A stretch of DNA of 64,000 nt from Rudaea cellulosilytica DSM 22992. Lineage in GTDB: Bacteria > Pseudomonadota > Gammaproteobacteria > Xanthomonadales > Rhodanobacteraceae. The stretch lies in contig NZ_KB899242.1 in assembly GCF_000378125.1 (NCBI RefSeq), forward strand, positions 868,001 through 932,000. The letters run 5' to 3'. Shown piece by piece: positions 40,597-48,798 of the stretch. Both the position numbers and the translations under genes were made by a program. The notes under the pieces are model-generated. The model searched no databases, was not told where the DNA came from, and saw only the letters and a list, made by a program, of their open reading frames with translations. Numbering within the stretch: position 1 is the stretch's first letter; each line of letters opens with the position of its first letter.

Positions 40597-42350
40597 GGCT
40601 TCACCCTACCCTTCGCCAAGGAAGCAGTGCCCTCATACGCGACTCTCGCAGCCATTTCGAAGTCCGTCGTATTTTCGGTTGCCGCAATCCACGCCTTAGG
40701 GGCGGGAAGGAGCAGAGCATTTAGCTCCGACACGGCAACGTTTGTAGCGCTCGAGATCGTTCTGAAAATGCGGTCGACGGCCTTCGTATTAAGCAATGCG
40801 GCCATATGCTCAACTGAAATGGACGCCTGTTTCGTCGGCTCAAGCACGATGACATGATTCTCGCAAACATACGCCTCGTTCTTCTTCAGCCAAGCCGGCG
40901 AAATAGGAGCTGCAACCAGTCGACTGCGCTGGTCACTCGAGGTAAGCCGCTGCAAGAGAACCGATCTGATCTTGACTACACCTGCCTCATTGAACCCTTT
41001 TATCTGCACATAGGGCCTGCTTTTTCTTGACCGATGCTGCCGCCCATGGTCAAACACTCCATTGGGAGCAATATCAGTGGCCCAGATAAGGGGAACAATT
41101 AGACGGTCTTTTGGATCTACAGGGCGTTTGGCAAAGCGTGGGCGCTTGTCTCTGTAGGCAACTAGGCTGCCGATACGAGCCACGTACCCATAGTCCGCGA
41201 GTGTAAATTGCCCACGCTCGGCAGCAGCTACTAGTGCGGCGTCGTCTGCGCTCCTGGGAATCGGCCAAGGGCTTCCGGAGTTTGGCAGCGGAAATTTTCC
41301 GACATCTCGGTATTTTCCGTCGTCCGTTAGGACCACAATCTGTGTCTTGGCGTTGGCGTCGTCGCGATCAGCCTCTGTGGGCCTGAGTAGCGTGATTGCT
41401 GTCTCTTGGAGAACGTCGATGAACATCGACTTCCTATTTCCAAGCATATCGACGCTCAGCACGCTAGCTTCCCTAAGAAGCTTCGCTCTTAGTTTCGAAA
41501 ACGAGTTGCCGGACAAGAAGCTTGTCGGCGTTAGAAGGCCAATCAAGCCGTCCCGCTTTGCGAGGCTCAAAGAACGGTTGATGAAAAGCCCGTAGATATT
41601 GGGCTGACCTTCGATGACATCGCCATGCGCTTCGCGATAGGCATGAACTTCGCTGGCTTTCAACTTGCGATAAGGGGGGTTGCAAATGACCGCGTCATAC
41701 GTTGCTGATCCGGCAGCAATCAGGCCGTCCCCTATCGTCAGATTGAATGTTGGCGTGTAGCGCGACTCCCTGATGAGTGGAAATGTCGCCATCTCAAGAA
41801 GTGCTGCCGATAGATGGAGCAATTCTGCGTCAATGTCATTCCCACTAATAGCATTCTCGATCGCGATCAGCTTTTGCTTGGCTGTGAGCTTGGTCCCCTC
41901 GAGACCCTTCATCATGCGAAGAGCGAGTGGGACAAGAAATGCGGAACCTCCGCAAGCAGGGTCGTGCCAAGTATTTTTTACTAGCTCGACGCCTGCGCTA
42001 ACCAAGTTGCTGATCAACCGGTCCGCCAGAATCGGAGGCGTGAAAAACAGTGCGCGTTCTGATCGAGTGCCCCTGTCGACCAAAAGTGCGTACGTCGTTG
42101 CAATCCAGTACGCGGCATCTCCAAACGGCTGGCGACTAACCCAGTCCGCAAACTCCTCGACAGCAGGATCGGCGACGTAAGCTGCCGTACCCCAAGGGAC
42201 ACGCGCAGATCTCAATTCAGGAAACTTGCGTGCCTGCCAAAGATGAAGAATCGCTCGAATGATCTTACCGGCGTCAATATCGTCGCCCGTCGAGGTTCTG
42301 ACTGACTTCACACGTCGAAAGAATTTGAGGCGAGCGTCAGGGATGATCAT
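40593..42350 (-). CDS. N6-adenine-type DNA methyltransferase (DISARM modification gene)
   Basis: This 585-residue class I methyltransferase has motif I DPACGGSAF (residues 130-138) for SAM binding and the catalytic NPPY (224-227) typical of amino-methylases, chiefly N6-adenine. A target-recognition-like C-terminal half follows (ATDIAPNGVFDHG, ENHVIVLEPTK, AALLNTKAVDRIFRTISS), as in Eco57I-type enzymes. It would mark host DNA so the downstream helicase complex spares it. It is the first gene of the five-gene operon. It is shorter than the large PglX-like adenine methylases often seen in class 1 DISARM (family knowledge). ATG 42350 has only a weak ribosome site. Confidence 0.88.
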   Translation of the reverse strand: MIIPDARLKFFRRVKSVRTSTGDDIDAGKIIRAILHLWQARKFPELRSARVPWGTAAYVADPAVEEFADWVSRQPFGDAAYWIATTYALLVDRGTRSERALFFTPPILADRLISNLVSAGVELVKNTWHDPACGGSAFLVPLALRMMKGLEGTKLTAKQKLIAIENAISGNDIDAELLHLSAALLEMATFPLIRESRYTPTFNLTIGDGLIAAGSATYDAVICNPPYRKLKASEVHAYREAHGDVIEGQPNIYGLFINRSLSLAKRDGLIGLLTPTSFLSGNSFSKLRAKLLREASVLSVDMLGNRKSMFIDVLQETAITLLRPTEADRDDANAKTQIVVLTDDGKYRDVGKFPLPNSGSPWPIPRSADDAALVAAAERGQFTLADYGYVARIGSLVAYRDKRPRFAKRPVDPKDRLIVPLIWATDIAPNGVFDHGRQHRSRKSRPYVQIKGFNEAGVVKIRSVLLQRLTSSDQRSRLVAAPISPAWLKKNEAYVCENHVIVLEPTKQASISVEHMAALLNTKAVDRIFRTISSATNVAVSELNALLLPAPKAWIAATENTTDFEMAARVAYEGTASLAKGRVKP

Positions 42351-42475
42351 GGCGCTAGATCACAGCCTTCCAGCTATCCGGCAAGCCCATGGAAAGCCCG
42401 ATCTCTTCCATGGACGTCGCTGCTGCCGGCACCGAGCCTGTCGAAAGCCGAGAGCCAAAGGGGCGAAGCTCAAGG

Positions 42476-42994
42476 TCACTGCAAAACTCGCCGGACGTGG
42501 GTATGCCGGGAATCAGACGACCGATCGATCTCACGAAGTGAGACTGCCATCCAAAACAGCCCATCAGCGGTTCCCCGAGGATCGCCGACCCTTGCTCTTG
42601 AAGACTCCGAAGACCCTCCTATCAGACAGGACCAGAGGCTTGACAGCTCTTCTGGGTCAATCCCCAGCCGCTTGGCGTTTCCCTCAATCAAAGCGAGGCG
42701 GGTGAGCAGAGCATTCGACTGGGTCTCTAACTGCTTGTTCTCAAGGTGAACGACGTCCAGCCGCTCCTCCATCGACCTACGCTTTTCATCGGCGCCAGTC
42801 CGCAAGATCTTCACTCTTTTCTTCTCCGCCGCGGCGATTACCCGGTCTTGTCCATACTTCTTCAGAACTCGCCTGTCATGGCCGCCAGCAACTGAGACAG
42901 CAAGCGTGCAAATCAACATCCAGTAATTCGATTCGGACACGCTCCAGCTTTTCAGCGAGCGGCAGATTGCTTTGGAAAATGACGCGATCTTCAA
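42476..42994 (-). CDS. Hypothetical coiled-coil protein, possibly degraded
   Basis: This 172-residue frame contains a convincing coiled-coil core (EERLDVVHLENKQLETQSNALLTRLALIEG) flanked by basic helices (VLKKYGQDRVIAAAEKKRV). Just before the helices a short hydrophobic segment (YWMLICTLAVSVA) could be a membrane anchor. The first ~20 and last ~50 residues look less protein-like, so the gene may be truncated or frameshifted. I do not recognise a family. It sits 125 bp upstream of the DISARM-like methyltransferase on the same strand. Confidence 0.45.
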   Translation of the reverse strand: MKIASFSKAICRSLKSWSVSESNYWMLICTLAVSVAGGHDRRVLKKYGQDRVIAAAEKKRVKILRTGADEKRRSMEERLDVVHLENKQLETQSNALLTRLALIEGNAKRLGIDPEELSSLWSCLIGGSSESSRARVGDPRGTADGLFWMAVSLREIDRSSDSRHTHVRRVLQ

Positions 42995-43371
42995 CTGGCG
43001 CAGACGCGCCTCTCCGCTCTAATTCCACGCAGTGTTCCCCCTTCACCCCGAACGGCGAGCCCCTAAGAGACTATACGCTTGGACAGCATGGACGACTAGC
43101 GGCTACCGCCAACCGAAATCTCCATAGCTGACTGCAACAAAACCCGCACGTCGGCGGCTTGGCATCCCATGCACAGCGTGTGGCGCCTGACGTGCAGGCC
43201 GTAAAAGTGTGCGCACGCTCCCTCTTCGGCGATATGGGCGAACTGCTCGGCGTGCAGTAGGAAAATTCCTACGCTACGCTAATTGACGATGATCGGTATC
43301 GGGTCGATAGCAGCCCTTCCCTACCCGCGATAAGCCTCCCTAGTGGTTCTTCCCCCAGCTACTTGAGGAAA
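42995..43371. other. 377-bp stretch with a possible gene remnant
   Basis: No intact gene. The minus-strand frame 43096-43278 is open for about 60 codons and ends at a TAG; it lacks an ATG/GTG/TTG start. Its content looks protein-like with a CxxC (HTLCMGCQAADVRVLLQSAMEIS), so it may be the tail of a lost gene. The rest shows nothing I can name. Confidence 0.4.
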
Positions 43372-44565
43372 CTACTTCGCTGATCCTTTCAGCAACACGC
43401 TTACCAGAGATGGTTTGAATTCCCGACTCCCCTGAGAATGCGGGTTCAGCCAAAAATGCATATCCGGCCGGCTCTCAAAAAGTTCTCTGACGGTGAGAAG
43501 AACACACTGCTCGCCCCTAGGTTCCCACTGATACAGCCGATCTGAAGAACTGAAAAAAGGAATTACATCGACCCCATCGGATCGGCTCAACGTAATCACA
43601 TTCAGGTCGGAGCCCGGGGGGATCATCCGACGATGAACTTCGTGCGGTTGGATCTTCACCGGCACCAACACCTCGGATTCGAGCAACTGGTTGTGGAATC
43701 GCTTGAGCCACGCCGCATCCCTGGGCACCTCTTGAAGCATCTGCTCCAACGTGCTCTCGACGAATCGGACTGCGTGCTGCGAGCGTTCATACACTGGTTC
43801 CAACCCCAGGTCACGTCCCCACTGCCTCATCTCCCCCTGCGGATCGTAGGACTGCACATCGAGGGGAGCCTTGAGTTCCTGGATATGCGGTTGGAGTAAC
43901 GCGGCCATAGCTCGCTGCGCCCACTCAGCATGCTCAGGAGCGACAGCCAAGACGATCATCAAAGTCACGTTAGTGGGCGCTTCAGGACGGCAGGCGTCGA
44001 CGAGATACGCCTTTTCGACATACGGAAGCCGAGGCAACGAGGTCCTCAGCCATTCCACCAGCCAAGCCGGCGCGTGCTTAGGGGGACAAAAAGCCATCGC
44101 AGTCGACTCCTGGACACTTTCCATCCCGACTTCCGCCACCTGACCCGTTTCCAACAATTCGTGGATCTCCTCGGGATACATCATCACCGCGTCGCGGTTG
44201 GGATTAAGCACCAAGAAGGCACCGAGCGTGAGCTCGAAGAACAGTCGCCCAGACATCGCAAGGACCTTCACGTGGCCTTGTGCAGCTTGGTGCGCCTGTT
44301 CGACGTCAGTGAAAAAGGGCAACGTGTCCTTCCCGGTGTCTGGATGCGGGAACTGGATGAAGCGAACTCGGCCGGTATCGTCGGAAAGCGGTGCGTGCGC
44401 ATACAACGTTGCATCGAGCAGCGCACGAAAATAGGGGGCTTCATCGCGTCGCTCGATTGCCCGCTCACGCAGTCGTTCCAATTCTTCAACGGATACCTTC
44501 GCTATCGGAAGATTGGTAGCCGCAAACGGCGGCACTTCGTAGATCGGGATCTTCTTAGCTGTCAT
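43372..44565 (-). CDS. SseB-family protein with two SseB domains
   Basis: The 397-residue protein appears to contain two SseB-type units. The first (~60-150) has VRFIQFPHPDTGKDTLPFFTDVEQAHQA ... LSGRLFFELTLGAFLVLNPNRDAVMMYPEEI. The second (~310-395) has LNVITLSRSDGVDVIPFFSSSDRLY ... VRELFESRPDMHFWLNPHSQ. Between them lies a C-terminal-type SseB region (VEKAYLVDACRPEAPTNVTLMIVLAV). SseB was named for enhanced serine sensitivity; its molecular role is unclear, and members turn up near toxin and secretion genes. It starts one base after the preceding gene, forming a two-gene operon divergent from an XRE repressor. Confidence 0.78.
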   Translation of the reverse strand: MTAKKIPIYEVPPFAATNLPIAKVSVEELERLRERAIERRDEAPYFRALLDATLYAHAPLSDDTGRVRFIQFPHPDTGKDTLPFFTDVEQAHQAAQGHVKVLAMSGRLFFELTLGAFLVLNPNRDAVMMYPEEIHELLETGQVAEVGMESVQESTAMAFCPPKHAPAWLVEWLRTSLPRLPYVEKAYLVDACRPEAPTNVTLMIVLAVAPEHAEWAQRAMAALLQPHIQELKAPLDVQSYDPQGEMRQWGRDLGLEPVYERSQHAVRFVESTLEQMLQEVPRDAAWLKRFHNQLLESEVLVPVKIQPHEVHRRMIPPGSDLNVITLSRSDGVDVIPFFSSSDRLYQWEPRGEQCVLLTVRELFESRPDMHFWLNPHSQGSREFKPSLVSVLLKGSAK

Positions 44566-44566
44566 T

Positions 44567-45361
44567 TCAGTGAACCGCTCGCGCCCGAGTCATGGCATCA
44601 AGCAATGCCGCCTTCGAGGGTGCGCGCGTCACGTAGTCGTCGTTCAATCGCGTCGCCTCTGCGGCGAACACCACGGCGATCGCGCTGATGGGCAGTTGTG
44701 TCGGACGGGCCACCTCCCGGATTGCCCATTTCTCCAGTTTTGCGCGCCGGGTAAAGTAGCTCAGTGAATCTGCGAACACCTCGCCTAGCTGGCTAGAGGA
44801 GACTCCGCCCCGTTGATGTGTACTAGCCAGCGAGCGCATCGCCAGCTGAATCAGGTACATGACCTGGGTGATGCTGAAGGTCCTGAGCGCTTCACGCAGA
44901 TTCGATATCGCGCATTCAGCCCAATGCGGGTTGCACCCGGATTTCGCGAGCGTCCAGCCCGCATATCGCAGAACCTCGGCGAGCGCCAAGTCCTCCCAAA
45001 TGCCGAGCAGTGCATCCAGGGCGCTTTCAGAAGGTTCGATCCTGCGCAGCAGCTCGCTGGCGAGCGCCGTTCGTTCGCGACAGTCTTGCTTCGTCCAGCG
45101 GATGCGCCAGGCCAGTGTCCCCAGCCCAATCTCGCCCCAGCCCCTAGCGGTTAGCCAATCCTCGACGTTCACTAACGATAGCTCGGGTTCGATCATGCCG
45201 AGCGCCTGCAGCGAAAACAGCATGCGCTGCGAGAGCTTCTCGTGCGGTGACAAAGGCTCTTTCTGCAGCTCCAGCGGCAGCAATCGGGTAAGAGAGCTAT
45301 CGGCTGCGACGCGCACCGCGGCAGTGAAATAGAGGGCAGCCCTAAGATCGGTTGATTCCAC
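44567..45361 (-). CDS. Unrecognised helical protein, partner of the SseB-like gene
   Basis: I do not recognise this 264-residue protein. It is predicted almost entirely alpha-helical from its Leu/Ala/Glu-rich periodicity, with no signal peptide or membrane span and no obvious catalytic motif. GTG 45361 follows an AAGGTGAG ribosome site, which decides the start. It is the first gene of the operon that includes the double-SseB protein and is transcribed from the promoter described at 45411-45439. Confidence 0.8.
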   Translation of the reverse strand: MESTDLRAALYFTAAVRVAADSSLTRLLPLELQKEPLSPHEKLSQRMLFSLQALGMIEPELSLVNVEDWLTARGWGEIGLGTLAWRIRWTKQDCRERTALASELLRRIEPSESALDALLGIWEDLALAEVLRYAGWTLAKSGCNPHWAECAISNLREALRTFSITQVMYLIQLAMRSLASTHQRGGVSSSQLGEVFADSLSYFTRRAKLEKWAIREVARPTQLPISAIAVVFAAEATRLNDDYVTRAPSKAALLDAMTRARAVH

Positions 45362-45410
45362 CGCTCACCTTCGAAATTGGCTGCACAACGGCAACCGTTT
45401 GAAAATGAAC

Positions 45411-45439
45411 ACTATAGATTGTAGCCCTTTAGGGTTCAA
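45411..45439 (-). promoter_or_regulatory. Sigma-70-like promoter with embedded inverted repeat
   Basis: Reading leftward: TTGAAC, 17 bases, TATAGT, about 50 bases before the GTG of the 264-residue gene. Between the boxes lies the short inverted repeat CCCT-TT-AGGG (45425-45434), a likely operator for the divergent XRE regulator, which would shut off the operon by covering the spacer. Confidence 0.6.
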
Positions 45440-45474
45440 TCCGCTTTCATCCGCGAATTCCCGGAAGTTCACGG

Positions 45475-45765
45475 ATGCCGAGCAAACGATCCCTCCCCGC
45501 AGCGCTCAAGATGGCCCGCAAATCGCGCGGCTTGAGCCAGGAGGCTTTCTCCAATGTATCGAGCCGCACGTACATGAGTTCGGTCGAACGCGGCATTAAG
45601 AACCCTACACTGAACAAACTCGCGGAAATCAGCCAAGTTCTAGCTGTTCACCCTCTGACGCTGCTGATGCTCGCCTACACGGGCGGAAGTCCCGCAGAAA
45701 TGGAGAGCTTAGTCACCCGGGTACGGCGCGAAGTGGCTTCGCTGACTCGTCCGAAATCGCGCTGA
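45475..45765 (+). CDS. XRE-family helix-turn-helix regulator
   Basis: The 96-residue protein is a single HTH_XRE domain: ALKMARKSRGLSQEAFSNVSSRTYMSSVERGIKNPTLNKLAEISQVLAVHPLTLLMLA, with the recognition helix around residues 31-45, plus a basic helical tail. It is divergent from the unknown/SseB operon with a 113-bp shared control region, and probably represses it and itself. The overall size matches small phage-type and toxin-antitoxin-type repressors. Confidence 0.9.
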   Translation: MPSKRSLPAALKMARKSRGLSQEAFSNVSSRTYMSSVERGIKNPTLNKLAEISQVLAVHPLTLLMLAYTGGSPAEMESLVTRVRREVASLTRPKSR

Positions 45766-45904
45766 CCAGTTCACACACGCAATTCTTCTCGTCGAGAGAC
45801 GATACGACCAGTCGCGCACTTCTCGGCTTGCGCTGGCATACGCCTTGCGTCTACCTTGCACGTGGCAATCCTGCCCCGATGTGTGAACAGCCTACCCTTC
45901 CGAG

Positions 45905-46156
45905 ATGAGCGACCTGGTTGAAGAATTCGAAGCGCGTTTGACCGATCGATACGGAGAATTCGTTCCTCCAACTGCGCTATGGAAAGAACTAGGCTTCGCC
46001 ACGCCCGCATCGTTCCGGAAAGCCTTAGCTCAAGAACGCGTTGAGGTCGAAGTGTTCGACATCCATGGACGCCGCGGATCTTTCGCGCGGGCACTTGATG
46101 TCGCACGGTGGCAGGCCACGGTCTATTCTGGCCGCCGGCGCCACGCGAAAGTATGA
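45905..46156 (+). CDS. Small DNA-binding-like protein, unrecognised
   Basis: This 83-residue basic protein has a helix-turn-helix-like pattern (FVPPTALWKELGFATPASFRKALAQERVEVEVFDIHGRRGSF), resembling small accessory proteins of the AlpA/excisionase size class on mobile elements. The motif similarity is loose. No strong ribosome site is visible, so expression is less certain. It lies between the XRE gene and the recombinase module, where an excisionase or regulator would make sense. An overlapping frame on the other strand looks like a shadow. Confidence 0.6.
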   Translation: MSDLVEEFEARLTDRYGEFVPPTALWKELGFATPASFRKALAQERVEVEVFDIHGRRGSFARALDVARWQATVYSGRRRHAKV

Positions 46157-46372
46157 CGCACTGCCGCTAGACGATTGTCGGCAACGCTTTAGATTTGAGA
46201 TCTCGGCTTGCATCGACAGCGAGCCTATGGCGCAACGGCCAGTCCGAAAGCTACCAAACGAAAGTACTTGCGCTTTGAGACAATGGGCACTCCACGGCAG
46301 ACCACACAATCGGCTACGGAATCACAATCTTCGCAGATGCGTGAGCTTTAAACCCCCGGGGAGGAAATCCGG

Positions 46373-46777
46373 CTACTCCGTTTTTCTCAAATCCACGCGC
46401 GGAAGCGCCTTGTTGAGATCACGATCACTTAGGCCACGGACGTGAGCGTTATACTGCCAGACGATAAATTGCTCGAGCAGCATCGAATTCTCTTTAACGA
46501 GACGCTCATTTTCTTGTGTGAGGCGCGCGATTCGTTCAATAGCCACCTGCATATTGGGAGGCGCCTTTTGGACCTGCATTCCGTCCTTCAGACGTGTTTT
46601 TACCAGTTGAAAAGCTTCCTTGATCCGAACCACTCGATCAAGCGATTGGCGCGCAGGTGATCGCCCAATAACACGTTTGCAGGCAGACTGTGACGCGGAC
46701 CATGTGAGCTTACCCCGCCATCCGTCCAGCAGCTCGACAATCCGGAGGGCTTCTTTGTCCGTTAGGTGCTTAGCCAT
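46373..46777 (-). CDS. Small coiled-coil recombinase partner (TnpC/GmtX-like)
   Basis: The 134-residue protein has a basic N-terminal half and a leucine-zipper-type coiled coil (IERIARLTQENERLVKENSMLLEQF), then a conserved-looking tail ending ALPRVDLRKTE. Its start overlaps the stop of the 673-residue recombinase by one base (TAATG). Small coiled-coil proteins in this position accompany paired tyrosine recombinases in Tn554 (TnpC) and in Gamma-Mobile-Trio islands (GmtX). In those systems the small protein assists or orients recombination. Assignment to either named family is tentative. Confidence 0.7.
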   Translation of the reverse strand: MAKHLTDKEALRIVELLDGWRGKLTWSASQSACKRVIGRSPARQSLDRVVRIKEAFQLVKTRLKDGMQVQKAPPNMQVAIERIARLTQENERLVKENSMLLEQFIVWQYNAHVRGLSDRDLNKALPRVDLRKTE

Positions 46778-48798
46778 TACTTGCCACTCTCGATAAGCGG
46801 CAGAGATTCTTCGCGTTCAACTTGATGTAGGCGCCGAGTATCTTTTCGCGAAGAAAGCGCACGTTTAATCGGACTGAACTGCTGCTCGTTTCTGAGCCGC
46901 ACGATTGCTCCGTCCGGCACTTTCGAGTCTTCGAGAATTGCTATCAGCTCTGCAACGCGTTTTTCCGTCAAACTGTGAATCTCATACCAACGATCCGCAC
47001 CTGCCGTTCCCTCAGCGATCTCGTATTCGGCTCGTTCTTTAAGCTGCCTGACTTGTTCGTACTCCGTCTTGATGCGCCCCAACCTCGCATCGCCTTTGAT
47101 GCAAATCTGCTCAGAACAGTTCAGACAGTCGCGGAACATCTGGCAAGGAGACATAACATAGTCGTGAACGCAGAAGCCAAACTCTGTCACGTGCGCCGTC
47201 GGCATAGTCAAGCTGTTGAACTCCTGCCGAGTGATTGGAATGACACTAGCAATATTTTCTGCGATTTCCGTTAGAGGTCGGTCAAGTGTTAGGGCGGGAT
47301 CCTTATCGCGAAGCATCTCCACAAGCTCGAATTCCGTCATGTGGTTGTAGACTCGATTCTCCCTAACATCTGTCCGGCCGGACCATCGCGCAATTTCGGA
47401 CTGACTAAGACCACCGCGCTGTGCCATCGTGTTGAGCAGGTGCCTGAACTGATGAGATGTGACCTTGAAGGATCTTCCTTCACAGTCTTTTAGATCATGT
47501 CGATCGAAAACTGTCGTGGACGTATAGCCTGGCGCAGTCCCCCGTGGTCCGAGATCATTGTTGAAAACATTTATCGTAGGCTTCCAAAGCTCGCAAGGAC
47601 TTGTAGAAAAATCTGTCCGCAATTGCTTGTCCCTCATGCAGAACAGAGCTTTTGAGTACCGAAGGCCCTTCTCCTTATCGAACCAAGGGAACCCGACTGG
47701 AAGACGCGCGTGAACCCACCTATTCAAGCTCGATAGCGTTTCGACCCCGTCTTCAGGGCTGAGGCCAAGCCGACGCATCTCCGCACGTAGGGAAGTTCTG
47801 TCTTCTCGGTTGATGCCAAGAGCTAATGCAACCTGCCCCACCGTCAAAGGTGCGTCATCAGCGACATGTGGACAATTTTTGTGCCGATAAAACTTATCCG
47901 GATGAGTTTCCAACCAAGACGCGAGTTGTCGTGCCTCATGCGTCATTCTCCGCACCCTTGTTATTGCCTCTCGAGACAAGGCCACCATGGCTTCAGGAAT
48001 CCACTTGATCATTGGTGGCGCCCCTTTCCCAGGCATGAAGCGCCAGCCATAGGATTGCCCGCCATCGCGTTTCGCCTCAACGACCTGACAATCTTCCATT
48101 AAAGCAAGAACCTCGCTTCCGCGCGATGGAGCGCTCAGAAGCATTGCAGCCGTCGAAGTTGTGAAGATGTCTCGATCAACCGTTGGGCTTGATGCAAAGA
48201 TTTGAGCCAACGCGTCCAACGCCTCCATCGACGGCAATTTCTTTTCGCGATCTTCTCGAGCTTTCTTGCCCGTGCGAACTGTATCTTGCGGCCTACCAAT
48301 TGGATTTTTCCAATCGAGAGCGGTTGGTACCAAACGCTTCTCAGATACGAATCGTGCTAGCTCCTCAAGCTCGCGACCGGCATGATAGGCAGCTCCTGGG
48401 GAGTATTGATTCCGAGCCAGTACGGCTGCGCGATCTAGCACATCGCCTCGAATGCCCGCGATATTGGGCCCTGATGCACCCTCATCTAGAGCACGCTCGA
48501 GGCATTTCAAAGCGCGCATCTCTGTTTTGCTTTTGTTTGGCCTGATACCTTGTTGATATCGGAAATACGCCTTGGCAAACTCGGCGAAGGGTTCCTTCAT
48601 CGCGTTTTCAGGACGCAGCTTTCGAGTGGTCTGCTCGATGTTGCCAAAAGCTACACCTGCGCTATGCCAGCTATAGCTCTCCCAATCGAGATCCGCACCA
48701 AATATAGTCAAGTCGTACCGACATACACGGATAAACTCGGCGAAATTTTCCTTCGCGGAAAGATCATGACGAGGGGTGAACAAAACCATGTTAGACAT
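46777..48798 (-). CDS. Large tyrosine recombinase (TnpB/GmtZ-like)
   Basis: This 673-residue integrase has the catalytic segment SHQFRHLLNTMAQRGGLSQSEIARWSGRTDVRENRVYNHMT, giving HxxR and the nucleophilic Tyr. A cysteine-rich C-terminal zinc-like motif (CVHDYVMSPCQMFRDCLNCSEQIC) precedes a coiled tail. This layout of long N-terminus, catalytic core and Cys cluster matches the largest recombinase of Tn554-like and Gamma-Mobile-Trio modules. ATG 48798 was chosen; it overlaps the upstream recombinase by 8 bases, so all four genes form a coupled operon. Confidence 0.82.
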   Translation of the reverse strand: MSNMVLFTPRHDLSAKENFAEFIRVCRYDLTIFGADLDWESYSWHSAGVAFGNIEQTTRKLRPENAMKEPFAEFAKAYFRYQQGIRPNKSKTEMRALKCLERALDEGASGPNIAGIRGDVLDRAAVLARNQYSPGAAYHAGRELEELARFVSEKRLVPTALDWKNPIGRPQDTVRTGKKAREDREKKLPSMEALDALAQIFASSPTVDRDIFTTSTAAMLLSAPSRGSEVLALMEDCQVVEAKRDGGQSYGWRFMPGKGAPPMIKWIPEAMVALSREAITRVRRMTHEARQLASWLETHPDKFYRHKNCPHVADDAPLTVGQVALALGINREDRTSLRAEMRRLGLSPEDGVETLSSLNRWVHARLPVGFPWFDKEKGLRYSKALFCMRDKQLRTDFSTSPCELWKPTINVFNNDLGPRGTAPGYTSTTVFDRHDLKDCEGRSFKVTSHQFRHLLNTMAQRGGLSQSEIARWSGRTDVRENRVYNHMTEFELVEMLRDKDPALTLDRPLTEIAENIASVIPITRQEFNSLTMPTAHVTEFGFCVHDYVMSPCQMFRDCLNCSEQICIKGDARLGRIKTEYEQVRQLKERAEYEIAEGTAGADRWYEIHSLTEKRVAELIAILEDSKVPDGAIVRLRNEQQFSPIKRALSSRKDTRRLHQVEREESLPLIESGK

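Noticed and set aside
30557-42350. Reading of the defence operon as BREX or a Dpd deazaguanine system
   Set aside because: No PglZ, BrxC or BrxL genes and no preQ0 or Dpd tRNA-guanine transglycosylase-like gene are present; the DUF1998 plus DrmA helicase plus PLD trio is the DISARM core.
45771-46106. Minus-strand 111-codon frame opposite the small HTH-like gene
   Set aside because: Arg-rich, no recognisable fold, and it overlaps the more protein-like plus-strand frame.
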